Source of the DNA: Furcasterigmium furcatum
Lineage: Eukaryota > Ascomycota > Sordariomycetes > Glomerellales > Plectosphaerellaceae
Direction of reading: 5' to 3'
DNA: 64,000 nucleotides
Assembly: GCA_001599815.1 (NCBI GenBank)
Contig: BCIA01000004.1
Location: 2,797,051-2,861,050 of the forward strand
The position numbers and the translations under genes are program-made. Positions 44,476-54,962 of the stretch are shown here, in pieces; position 1 is the stretch's first letter; the number at the start of each line of letters is the position of its first letter. The notes under the pieces were generated by a model. It did not search any database and was not told where the DNA came from. It saw nothing but the letters and a program-made list of their open reading frames with translations.

Positions 44476-44882
44476 TTACTCCGACTCGTTGGGGTGGAGC
44501 TGCGAGGCGTCGGCGACCAGCATGGCCTCGTCGCCTTGGAGGGCGAGGGCCTCGTCGCCGAGCTCCCGCGCGCAGGGGCAGGTCCTGGGGCCGAGCATCT
44601 GGACCATGCGGCGGCCGAGGCCCCAGCTCTTGTCGTCGTCTTCGTCGTCGGACTTGGCCTCTTCCTCCTTCTTCTTGGCGCAGCTGGTGACGGGGGGTGG
44701 TCAGCACGCGTCCGGCTCATGAGGCAGGCAGGGAGGGAGAGCACATACTTGCAGTAGTTGTTCGAACCGACGCTGTTGGCGGCCTTCTCGGGGTTGTGGA
44801 CGTTAGGAGCCGGGGGCGGCTGGGTAGCGCCCATGGCGAAGCTGGCCAGCATGGCAGTGAGAGCGAGGATGGAGACCTTCAT
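44476..44882 (-). CDS. small secreted acidic protein with two CxC motifs, 113 aa
   Basis: Two exons, 44882-44749 and 44683-44476, joined by a 65-nt GT-AG intron. Start is ATG 44882 (KVSILALTAMLASFAMGA follows the Met, a clear signal peptide). The mature protein has a Pro/Asn-rich start, then NNYCNCAKKKEEEAKSDDED, then KSWGLGRRMVQMLGPRTCPC and an acidic end. Its only mature cysteines form two C-x-C pairs (CNC and CPC). Size, secretion and Cys content are effector-like, but no family is recognised. TATAAG lies about 127 nt upstream, consistent with a regulated single gene. Confidence 0.75.
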
Positions 44883-45572
44883 GGTGACTGTATGTGGCTG
44901 CACGAAGCGATGAACTTGGGAGAAACGAGTGAGAGAGTTGTAGCGAGTGTTGCTGGCTGCCTGACCAAGGATGCCCGTATGAGATGAGCCGGCCCGGAGG
45001 CCGGTGTCTTATACCCATCATGGCCATCGGTGATGTTGTTGTTCGCCATGCTCCGACCCGGTGTTTAGGTGAGTCCCGATCGTCATCCATGTGGCTCAGG
45101 GGCGCCATGGCCGCGGGTGGCGTCCGGAATAAGGTTGCTTTCTGCCGTAAGCGATGTGATTGCAGAGACTCCCAGCTACCATATCACATTGCATATGGCA
45201 CGCCAGGCTGGCGGTGGTGGCGACGAGGCGAAACAGCCTCGTGTGCATGTGTGGTTTGAGAAAACCCACGCCGCTGCTTGGCCAATGACATGGAGCACTC
45301 ACCACCAAGATACGCATGCATCCGTGGCTGCCATGTGGAAGGCATGATTGAGCCACATGGGTCTCGAGCGTGGTTGATGACATGTGATCTGTCATTGACT
45401 AATAATTAAGGGAGGTAACTGTAGCTGGCTTTGCAGCCTCAAGGGTCTAGGTTGCAACGTCAAGTTCATACGTCGTCTTTGGTATCATGGCTCATGTATG
45501 CGATCGTCCCAGGAAAGAAAGGGGTCTTAAACTCGGCCTCGTCCATGCAAAACTCCCAGCAACTCCTTCATG
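44883..45572. other. upstream region of the CxC secreted protein
   Basis: It contains the TATA element at 45008-45013. Otherwise no supported feature; it ends at the 2EXR gene's 3' end. Confidence 0.4.
45008..45013 (-). promoter_or_regulatory. TATA element of the CxC secreted protein gene
   Basis: The minus strand reads GGGTATAAG, about 127 nt above the ATG at 44882. Confidence 0.45.
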
Positions 45573-46839
45573 TCACAGGCAGGGCCCGCCAAATCCACGA
45601 ACTCCACGCCGATGGCCTCGATGGGCGAGCCCGACCGTCTCCAAAGAGAAGGAAAAAGTAAAGTCGTCCCGGTGGCCGAAGATGAAGGCGCTTGGCGTTT
45701 TCGAGGGGACTGTTCCAGGCGCGACGGCCTGTCGCCGCTGCGACTTTGATGTCTTGAGGGCGCGGGCTCCAATCGCCTCGCCAATGAAAACCCGCTTGTT
45801 GCAGCCCTTCTTGGGCGTGATTGGTTTCTCTTTTGGCTGGGCCATGACGGGCGAGACGTCCCATTCGCAGGAGAGAACCTTGAACTGGACGCGCTCCGGG
45901 TGCATGTGACGAAACCTGGTCGTGGTGCTCTTGACAGCGTACCGGCGGTAGTTGTCTCGGACCCAGCCGAGGACGTCGAATACCTGGGAGGACACCAGCC
46001 AGTCTGTTTGGTTCTCTGGCTGCACCTCGAAGAACTTGCGACCTTGGGAGGTGAAGGCTGGAGCCACGGCTGAGAGGCGTTAGGCGAGAACGCTGTGGAA
46101 CAGAACAGGAGAGCACTTACATCGCGGTCCAGATCCTTCCGTGGGCGTGCCCTGCTCTGTGTCTTCAAGGCCCCGGCGGAGGATGAGAAAGTCTATGAGA
46201 TAGACAGTCTGCAGGTTGGGCATGTGGCGTGCGAGGAATTGATAAATGTGTAGAGGGAGTTTTGGTGTCTGTGCAGTGAACGCGGCCGCATTGGACGCAG
46301 AAGGGAGCCGCAGTCTCCCACTTGTGACAGTACCGAACGGCGACGTGGCGGACACGGTCAAGGCCGGGACATTCGACGTCGGTGACGATGCGACAACCGT
46401 TCATGAATGGTTCTGATGGCATGTAGTCGAGGCAGATGACGTCGGCCGAGTCCAGCACGGTGACAACGCTGCCGTTGCAAAGCTTGATCGTGTTAGGGTG
46501 TGATAGGAACCACCAGACGACCCGGCGAGATTCCGCGCAGGTCATGCTGAGGTTGCGCAGCGTCTGATTGAGTCGAGAGTAGTTGGAAACTTCGGCTTTG
46601 GCATGAGAAAAGATGGGCGCAAGAAGGGCCTTGCAGATAGGAGGGACTGCACCGGCATGATGGCTCCCAGGAACGCGTGGTCTGGGCTGGTAGGCGATTT
46701 TGAGAAAGTTCATGCCGGGGTCATAGACGGCATCTTCCCAAATCTGAAGTCGCAGTTCGATTGGAAGCCTGGTGAAGGGTGTGAAGTATCGGGCGCTGGC
46801 CGGGAGGTCGAATTTGAGAGGCCTAGCGTCATCCATCAT
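45573..46839 (-). CDS. 2EXR-domain protein, about 381 aa, uncertain central splice
   Basis: The N terminus has the 2EXR motif: YFTPFTRLPIELRLQIWEDA at residues about 18-37, with RPLKFDLPASAR before it. The proposed exons are 46839-46339, 46268-46121 and 46069-45573. The last intron (51 nt, GTAAGT/CTCAG) is firm. The reading frame must also shift between about 46340 and 46265: a 70-nt GTTCGG...CACAG intron (46338-46269) fits in phase, but the sequence it removes (VRYCHKWETAAPFCVQCGR) looks protein-like, so a one-base frameshift near 46270 is the alternative. Downstream reads LHIYQFLARHMPNLQTVYLI, then FFEVQPENQTDWLVSSQVFD. 2EXR proteins are fungal-specific with unknown roles. Confidence 0.65.
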
Positions 46840-47693
46840 GGTGCACTGCCGAGGTGGGAAGTTGATGTGGGAATGCGATGCTCCAAACGATGGGTTCGGC
46901 TCGGTTAGTGCCTAATGTAAGGAGGTTTTGAATGTCATCTAGGAGGTAGATGAGTATTCCGAGAGGGCGCCAGGGCAGCACGGAGAGCCGGTTGCGATGT
47001 ATTTATTGTTGGCGTGTGGCTTAAAGAAAGTCGAGCGTCGCGCAGAGAAAGGCCTGGTTGAGAAGTTTGATTGTCGAGGCAGTGGTAGGGTTCGGGTTTG
47101 ACGTGACAAGGCCGGCTGTGTCGTTGTGGCTGGAAAGTCGCAGGCAAACCCTGTGAGCTGGATGGCGACGTTGAGAAGGTGAATTGGTGGTGGGAGAAGA
47201 AGGACCGCTTCACTCGAGGGCGGGCGGTGATGCCGTCAGGGCCGAGAGGCACCCTGAATCATCGGGCGAGAAGGAGCGGCCTGACATGATGTTCCTGCCC
47301 AGCGCGTTGGCAGGCACTGGACGCAACCTTGGAAGGTGCCACTGGCCCATCAATGCACCTCCCTGGCGAGGTGGGCTCAATGTTCAATTGGAGGGCATGT
47401 GCTGGCTGACGTATCGCTGGAACCACGTGCAGAAAGGGCACATGTGATTCAGGTCGACGGGAGCCTGTTTATCGCGCCCCTCCTGTTGATTCGGCAGATC
47501 TTCCCTCCCGCGAAGTCAGGGCAAAGGATCGGTCGGAGGAGAGTGAGTTCTCTTCTTCTTCTCAGAGTCGTCGCCTTACAAAAAGCCAAACGCCGGATAT
47601 TCAGAGGGAGAACCCTCCCAGCAAACGCCGCCACGCCACGCTGCAGAAACCCAGAACCTCTACAATGTTCGCCCCATGATACCCGCCGCCGCT
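46840..47693. other. intergenic region upstream of the 2EXR gene
   Basis: About 0.85 kb with scattered short frames. No feature supported. Confidence 0.45.
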
Positions 47694-49097
47694 TCACTGG
47701 TGGGACATGGCCGCTTCAAGGAACGACTTCTTCGCCGTGTCGAGGCCCATCCGGACATTCAGCGCCCGCACCTTGCCCGCCGCAGGCCCGCCGTTACCTC
47801 CCAGCTCCCGCCACAGAGTATCCTTCTGCCGCTGCGACAATATGCCGGCCTCTCCGTTCATCGCGAACAGCTCGGTGCCGAGAATCCGCTCCGACCTCTG
47901 CAGGAGGGTGTTGACGAGCTCCGCGAACACGATCCCCAAGCTGCAGGAATCCTTCAGCAAAATGCCGCCCATGCTCATCGTCTTCATGGGGGGCATCACG
48001 TGCGCGAATTCGCCGCACATGCGTCGCTGAACGTGATCCAACATAATCTCGTACATCGTGATGAGCTGCACGAAGATGCTCGTGATGACGAGCGACATGG
48101 GCAACGACACCAGCTCCTTCTTGATCAGGCTTTGGTTTTGCGCCGGCGATTCACAATGCGTCGATGTCTCGCTGTTCGAGTGCGGCAGGACCAGGGCAGA
48201 GGGTTCGACCGCCGGCGGGTGAGCGAATGGCGACAGCAGGCCGAAGTTGTAACTGCGCGGCTGTGGCGGAGATTGTGAGGTCGACTCTTCGTGGCCCGTC
48301 GGTCGTAATCGCGCCAAGACCCTGACAAAGTCCTGCGTCGTGGACACCATGAACTGGACAAAGGATGTGTTGTCGACGAAGAGCGGCCCGTGGTTGCACA
48401 CAATCGTCAAGAAATTGATGGCTTCCGGGTTCCCCTCAATGATTGTCGTTCTCAGGTGGAGGTCCAGGTTGATCTTGGAGAGCCTGTTCATGGCATCTTC
48501 GACGCCAATGGAATTCTCGGGTGTGCCCATGAAACGGCTCAGGTTTTGATGCATTCCGGTCAGGCCGCTGCAGTCGCTGTTGGACGAAGGCGGCGTCGAC
48601 GCGGAAGGGCTGGGCGACGAGGTCCATGTCGTGGAGCTTCCGCTGGATGCAGTCTGAAAAGGGTCGCTGTTGATGGCGTCCCAGGGCAGGCTGCCATCGC
48701 CAGTCATGTCAAAGGAGAAGTCCATCAATGGAGGTCGGCCAGCCCCGAGGCCGACATTCGGCGAGCCCATGAAGAACGGGTCCAAGTTGGACGCCGAAAG
48801 GCTGCCGTCAAAGGCGCCAAAGTCCTGGCCGAAGTCCAGGCCCGATGCTCCCATCATGTCGAGGTCCGCCAGATCTGCCGGCGTGGGCTGAGCAGTGGTC
48901 GTTGCCGATGTGTCCTCGGTCGGCGACCGTCGCGGCCGCCCGACCTTCTTCTGCTGGCCGAGCACGCAGTCCAGGTTGAGCCTGGCGCATCGTGTGCATC
49001 GTCCGGTGTTGGGCTCCTCGCGCTTACAGCGCAGCTTGTGTTTCCTGCAGGCCTCGCAGGAAGACCGCTTTTGGCTGGGGTGGAGAGTGACGCCCAT
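47694..49097 (-). CDS. AflR-like Zn2Cys6 transcription factor, 467 aa
   Basis: Single exon. The longer frame begins with TTG at 49187, so ATG 49097 (MGVTLHPSQKRSSCEACRKH) is used. The zinc cluster at residues 14-44 is C-x2-C-x6-C-x9-C-x2-C-x6-C, followed by an AT-hook-like GQQKKVGRPRR. Residues about 60-210 are Ser/Asp/Pro-rich with short hydrophobic patches (LDFGQDFGAFDG, LMDFSFDM), possible activation segments. The C-terminal half (LVITSIFVQLITMYEIMLDH, SLGIVFAELVNTLLQRSERI, GTELFAMNGEAG) resembles the AflR-type regulatory domain. Nuclear; it may act on genes elsewhere, since no biosynthetic gene is adjacent. Confidence 0.88.
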   Translation of the reverse strand: MGVTLHPSQKRSSCEACRKHKLRCKREEPNTGRCTRCARLNLDCVLGQQKKVGRPRRSPTEDTSATTTAQPTPADLADLDMMGASGLDFGQDFGAFDGSLSASNLDPFFMGSPNVGLGAGRPPLMDFSFDMTGDGSLPWDAINSDPFQTASSGSSTTWTSSPSPSASTPPSSNSDCSGLTGMHQNLSRFMGTPENSIGVEDAMNRLSKINLDLHLRTTIIEGNPEAINFLTIVCNHGPLFVDNTSFVQFMVSTTQDFVRVLARLRPTGHEESTSQSPPQPRSYNFGLLSPFAHPPAVEPSALVLPHSNSETSTHCESPAQNQSLIKKELVSLPMSLVITSIFVQLITMYEIMLDHVQRRMCGEFAHVMPPMKTMSMGGILLKDSCSLGIVFAELVNTLLQRSERILGTELFAMNGEAGILSQRQKDTLWRELGGNGGPAAGKVRALNVRMGLDTAKKSFLEAAMSHQ

Positions 49098-49672
49098 GGT
49101 GCTGATGATGAGCTGCGCTGGGCAGTTCGCGGTGCGCGCGCGCGTACAACAATCGGCAGCTGGCGAGATTGAGAACGCGAGTGGCAAGATTCAATGGAGA
49201 AAAATTGATTTGGAATAAGACAAAAAGTTCTGGTCAGCCCAAAGACGTCCCTTCTCAGGAGAAGCCGGGACGTTAATGGTGTATTGGTCGGAGGGTTTGC
49301 GACACTGCCTGGTTCAGTCGGAGGGTTTTTCTCCGCAGGGTCCGCGGCCTCACATACAAAGGTCCGCCGCGTCTTACCCCCGCTCCGCGGACGGGTCTAC
49401 CGGGCTTAGCGGGGTTACCCCCTGCGCGCAAGGCATCACATCCAACAGGCAAAGAAGTGCGCGAGTGGCCGCAGATGCGACAACTTGGTATCTTGCCCAG
49501 CTTTCTATGGAATATGGCCGCGTTGCCTCGGTATGTATGCGGCGAGCTGTGGTCTAACAAGGAGAGAGAATGCGAAACCAATCTGAACGCCTGAACCCCG
49601 ACTTCTATCCTCTACAACGTGCAACTGAAACTTGGACCGGGCCGCCAGACGTAGAAATGATCAGGCGCCGCT
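49098..49672. other. intergenic region
   Basis: Upstream of the AflR-like gene and downstream of the RTA1-like gene. No feature supported. Confidence 0.45.
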
Positions 49673-50830
49673 TTATTTCGTCGCATTGGGAACCTCCCGC
49701 ATCTCTGTCTCGTCCCCCTCGGCCACCGTCGCGGTCGCTGCGCCAGCGCCAGCCTCTTGTGTAGGTGCCTCAGACGAGTTCGCCTTGTTCTTGCTGCTGA
49801 GGAAAGGGAAAAAGAAGAGCGGGTGGAAGGCCGTCAGGACCGTGACGGCAAGGAGCACCATGCCGCCGTCGAGGATGAGGAACGTCGTCTCGTTCTGCAT
49901 CAGCTCGCTGCCCCAGCCCAGCTGCATCTCGGGGATACTGCGACGTGTTAGCGACATGAATAACCCACCCAAGACTTCCACGGGGACCTACCGGTAGATG
50001 CATCGGATGATGATGGCAACGTATGCGACCGAGATGGCCCATATGAAGATCCTGACCTTCTTGTCTTCCGGGCGCGTCCCCTTAGAGGCGCCTGCCGCAG
50101 GCTGCAGAGAACCATCGCTCGACTCGGCGCTCGTGTCGACAGGGGATGACTGCAGACCCGGGGCACCGTTCTTGAGCGCCTTTCTCCTCCGGAACATGTA
50201 CATGAGCATGAGGCCGCCGCAGAAGACCATGTTGACGAGCTGGAAGATGACACCGGCCACAAGCATCCCGGAGCCAACGTCGAAGAGGCTCCTGTTGGTG
50301 GTCTCGCCGCCGCTCGTGGCCGTGGCGGAGACGCCGCCTCCTGCGGCCTGGATGAAGATGGAGATGAAGTCCGTCCCGACGAAGACCCAGGGGTAGAGCT
50401 TCGGCTTCAGGAAGCTCCACTCGGGGCCGTACCAGAGCACGAGGTGCTTGAAGGTGATGGAGATGGAGGCGGCGATGAGGGTCGGGCCGAGGATGAGCAT
50501 GAGCAGCTGGATGACGAAGCCCTCGTAGATCCAGGGGTTCTGGGAGAGGGCGATGCGCGCGCCGTAGCCCATGACCTCGAAGAGGGTGCCGAGGCCGAGC
50601 CAGATGGCGAAGGACCAGGCACGGGAGCGGTAGGCGAAGTAGGCCTGGGTGGCGGCGAGCAGGGTGTGGGCGACCACGAAGAAGATGCAGGCCCCTAGGT
50701 TGAAGTAGTCGCCGTAGAGGGAGGCCTCGACGGGGCAGATGACGGAGACATCGTCGCAGGTGCTGTATCCAGGCCGCCAGTCGGGGGGCAGGTCGGCGAA
50801 GGGGTTGACGGTGTCGTTGGCTTCGGACAT
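49673..50830 (-). CDS. RTA1-like seven-helix membrane protein, 367 aa
   Basis: Two exons, 50830-49992 and 49937-49673, with a 54-nt GT-AG intron. Seven hydrophobic segments can be placed, for example NLGACIFFVVAHTLLAATQA, FAIWLGLGTLFEVMGYGARI, IQLLMLILGPTLIAASISIT, VFVGTDFISIFIQAAGGG, GMLVAGVIFQLVNMVFCGGL, IFIWAISVAYVAIIIRCIYR and LDGGMVLLAVTVLTAFHPLF. The EVMGYGAR and TDFISIFIQAAGGG motifs are characteristic of the RTA1/RTM1 (lipid-translocating exporter) family, linked to resistance to 7-aminocholesterol and other toxicants in yeast. A long cytosolic loop lies between helices 6 and 7 (Ser/Gly/Lys-rich). Plasma membrane location expected. Confidence 0.92.
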
Positions 50831-52401
50831 GGTGATCGCGGGTGAGGTGACACGGAGGTGGTGGCCGAGAGGTGAGGTGCGCCCTCAGGGAGGGGATCGG
50901 AGGGAATGGTGGGTTCCTGTCACTCGAGTGCCCAGATCAAAGGAGGTGAGATGTTTATGCTTAAACAAAAAGACAAGACGAGCAACGTGGTGTGGCGGCC
51001 GGCGGGCGTTACTTGTATGCGTGAGATCGGAAAGGGGCCGAGACCCCGACAGGGGTGGGCGGGTTGTTTGAGCCGAGCGATCGTTGGTGGACTTTTGAGG
51101 CTCGGCGTTTACGTTGACATGACAGGGCATGGGGGGGTGGATGGATGCAGTGAACCCAGCTGAGTGGTAGGGGGAAGGGATGGTTCAACGACGGCCGAGG
51201 CAAATGATGTATCGAGATCTGAGCTGAACGGGAAGAAAACTGCCCACATACACCTGGCTTTTTGGGCCGTCACAACATGGCAATGATTCTCGACTTCCAG
51301 CACAGCGGGTGAGGACCCTTGATGCGAGCGGTTCGGACTAGAGCTGCGAAGAAATTGAAACGTTTGGACTCGGAGGCCGGCGGGTGGAGTGCGCAGCGCG
51401 TCACCAAGCTGACAGTGTTCCCCCGTTCTTCGGGAGGCGGAGCAGTTATCAGACCGGTCCCCAGACACCAGGCCCTACGGGTACTTGCCCCTTGTCTTCC
51501 TTTCGCGTGGTGGGGGGTTGAATGTGGCAGACTTGTGATCCAGCATCTCGCATCTCGGGCAAGACTCGTCCTCAATCGAGGAGGACATCGATCATCAATA
51601 TGTGAGGATCACCGTTGCGTTTCCTGGGCTCTGATGGATGATACCCTGCTATCAGCACGTCCCTCGGTACCTCGCCCAAGCGCGTATTGATCCCCCTCGG
51701 GACACGAAGAGCAACCAGCGGCTGGGCGAAAGGTCTTCCTGTGCAGGCACCTGCGAAAGATTGGGGAATGTCGATGCCAAGCTCGACAGTTCCGTGCAGC
51801 CCCCGAGTCCGAGATGCGAGTGCGTTTGGGAGATGCTGATTGGACATGTCACCTCGAACTCCGTCCCGGCCGGCGCGCTAGAGCCGGAAGTCCCACCGGC
51901 CGTGGCATGCCATTGCGTCTGCGTGTTCGGTTCCGGATGTTGTATTTTTACTTGTATGTAACACTGGGATTCTATCTGTAGGTTCTAGAATACCTACTCA
52001 TCACCCCTTTTAAATATCTGCGATTCGTCGTCTTCCCATCAACCCCTCAGCTCTGCGACGCTTCCGTCAAGCATTGACACGCGAACGCCCTCGCGAGTTG
52101 GGGCGTCCCCGCCTCGCTTCGAGCGCCAAGATTCCTGTCGATTGGAAATCATAATGGCCCCGCCCAAAGCGGAGTTTCGGTATCTGGCACGGCTCCGCTG
52201 CGTGCACTGCCCTTCTCGCTCTCGGGGTCTCGCTCTCGCACATTTTAACCCTCCGACTTCCAAACTTTGACGCCTCCACCAACTCCCTATGTCTATTTCC
52301 TGGGTCTATTTACTCTCCCACACTCAGTTGCGTTCACTGAAAATTCAGACCATCCTCTTTCCAATAAAAACGCTCGAAATAGGATAGATAGACCAGCCGC
52401 G
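50831..52401. other. 1.6 kb gene-poor region
   Basis: Upstream of the RTA1-like gene and downstream of the DUF3176 gene. Only scattered short frames; nothing supported. Confidence 0.5.
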
Positions 52402-54414
52402 TCAACTCTCCCTCGACTGAAACCCAGTTGGGAGCCCATCATCCCCCCGAGTGATCCGCATACGAAGCTCCCCTGTAACGTTATGGACGCCGTCGGGATG
52501 TTCAAGGCCTGGCCGGATTCCTTCCTTCAAGCCATCGTCGAGTTGCAAGTAAAGAGGCACAAGGGGATCGTCCTTCCAGGGCCTGATGCCCGCCATCCCC
52601 GCGGTCCGTACAGCTTCGATGACCAGGTATAGCACGGCCACCGAGACGACCAGTGCTGGATAAGCTATCCATCCCCACCTCACGGTGATGATCACCTCCT
52701 CTGTGTAGGCAGTGCCATTGTATCCGAAATCCTCCCAAGAATCAGCTCGCAGCTCGTTGCTCATGCTCCGCGCAACATTCGCTGTCCAACTGCTAATATC
52801 ACCAAAGCCCGCGAACAGGCCGTTGGCGTAGTCCGTGGTCGAGTTGAAGAACGAAGACCTGCCCGCCACATCAGCACTGACGCTGCCTCTCACGGTCTCA
52901 TTGAGGTAGAACCGCAGGGAGCGTGCGGCTGAATTTGACACCGCGAAATCTCCATATTCTTCCGGGATGTCGACGAACCGCACAAGCCGACCGTCGTTGT
53001 CGAGTTCGGCTTTGTTCCACGGCTCAATCGGCTTTTCGTGCCAAGAGCCACTCGAAATATTTGTATCATGCGCCCGGACACAATACCAGAAGGCGAACTC
53101 AGCGGCGACGGATTCATTGAGGCCAACACCGACGCGCGGGTTCTTGCTCCGTGGGATACCAAGTGCAGAGAATTCGGCGATCACGTTCGGGGACCAACGC
53201 TTCAAATCGGGCGGCGCGTTGCCGGATGAGAAGACCTCACCCGAGGCTTCCCCAAGCGTGAAGGCCGTAAAAACATCGCTTGCGATAGGATCGCAATATC
53301 CCTCGATCTTCAACCCTCCTTGCGCAGTCACGTTGCAAGATCCATGGTGGTAAGGGTCATCCCCTTCGTAGTGACTGAACTTGATGGTCTCCGTGGTGTC
53401 CACGCTGGCGCCGCACACTGCCAAAGTTGGTACGATGGGCCAGGTGCAGTTGCCTGTTACGCACGTGGGCCGGATCTCCTCAACATGAGGATTATTGAAA
53501 CCGTTATAGATAGCAAGTTTCGCCGTGCCTGCTATCGGATCTGGTAAGTATCAGTGTACTGCCGTTGCATGTTCTGGCTGCTTTGTGTCCCGGGATGGGT
53601 AGGACTTTACATTCGTCGTGCGGTCGAGGAGAACGTATTGTAGGAAAGGGGCCGGCGGCGCTTTCAGGCGACTCGTTCACGACAAGGAGCACGCGGAGGC
53701 CAATGAGCTGCTGCGAGAAGAGACCAAAGGCTAGAGACACGATCGACAGAGCCGCACCAACGCAAGCTATATGCCTTTTACGAGTAAGTAAGTAGAGGGT
53801 CCTCAGGTTTGATCATGAAGTGTCTCATTCCTTACTCACCCGCCCTTGAACCTCCAGATAAGCTTCATAGCCCCCCACGGACCCTTAGAAGCGTGTTCGA
53901 AAAGTGCAAAGTCTTCAAGCCGGGAAGGGGAGTTGTCCTCTCTGCCAGAATGCTCAATCCACTTTCCCTGCGCGAGAGCTGCGCCGACGGAAAACATGAA
54001 GAACGTGCGACAAAAGGTGGCCAGCAGGGCGACCAGACCGTTGAGGGTCAATGCGCTATTCGACCAGCTGGCTTGACGCTCCCCGTCATACCTGATGAGC
54101 AGGCCAACGATCGCGGCAAGGCAAGAAACTGCGGCTACGAGGTTCACAATCTCGAGGGACCACCATCGGAGAGGTGATCGGGGTCTGGACGAAGCGTTTT
54201 GTGTAGGCGCGGTGGAGGTACAGGGAGAGCAGCACCATCGCTCGGGAGAGGATTGCGAAGTGTGGATGTATTCGGCTTGTTTTGTTGGCGGCGAGTCCGG
54301 TGGCTTCAACTCAACATCGACAGACAAGACAGGTTTTCGAGGACGGTGAAGAGCATGGCTTGGCGCGTCGGGAGGGTGCGGCAGGAATTGCTGGTCCTCA
54401 GAATGTGTTGGCAT
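52402..54414 (-). CDS. DUF3176 family membrane protein, 625 aa
   Basis: Three exons, 54414-53840, 53774-53611 and 53540-52402; introns of 65 and 70 nt, in phase. Cytosolic N terminus rich in Pro/Ser (1-80); then a helix WWSLEIVNLVAAVSCLAAIV, the family signature LNGLVALLATFCRTFFMFSV and WIEHSGREDNSPSRLEDFAL, FEHASKGPWGAMKLI, and after the first intron ACVGAALSIVSLAFGLFSQQ. A large extracellular region with paired Cys (CVTGNCTW, YCDP) and many N-glycosylation sites follows, then a last helix IAYPALVVSVAVLYLVIEAV and a cytosolic tail. This matches DUF3176, a fungal family of unknown function. Confidence 0.9.
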
Positions 54415-54962
54415 GATGCTCCCAACTTGCGAGACTCGGAGACTCAGAGCTGGCTCACTTCAAGGGTGAGCAGGGAAGGATGAGGGGATGAGGGTAAAGA
54501 CAACGAGGGGAGAAATTAGGGGAATGGAGAAGACGAGAAGGTGCGGGGATCATGGAGAGTCGTCGACGGGGCAGATGTGAGATCAGGCTGCGATAAATTC
54601 AGCTTGCAGCGTCTTCTAGTCTGGTGTAACACGCCTCGAGAACATTGGGGGCTGTGGGAGTCCCAAGGACGGTTGGTGCTCCCCTGTCAGCCTTACCCCT
54701 CTCGAGGGCCGAGCCGCTGGTGGCTTGAACCCTTGCAGCACCGAGGCACACGCAAACTCAAAGCACTCCTATTCGGTGCAGATACTTTCATTCCTTGGCC
54801 CTGTGCCGCGTTCGCCTTCATATGCATTTTCTGCCCTCCGTGTCTCAGGCATGAAGCCTGGCCTAGGGTTTTCAGTGCGAAAGGACAGGCGATGTGGGGG
54901 ATATTTTCCTTCATATATGACATTGGCTCGATATTCGACACGGCGCCGGCAGGACAGGTCTC
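54415..54962. other. intergenic region
   Basis: Upstream of the DUF3176 gene. No feature supported. Confidence 0.45.
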
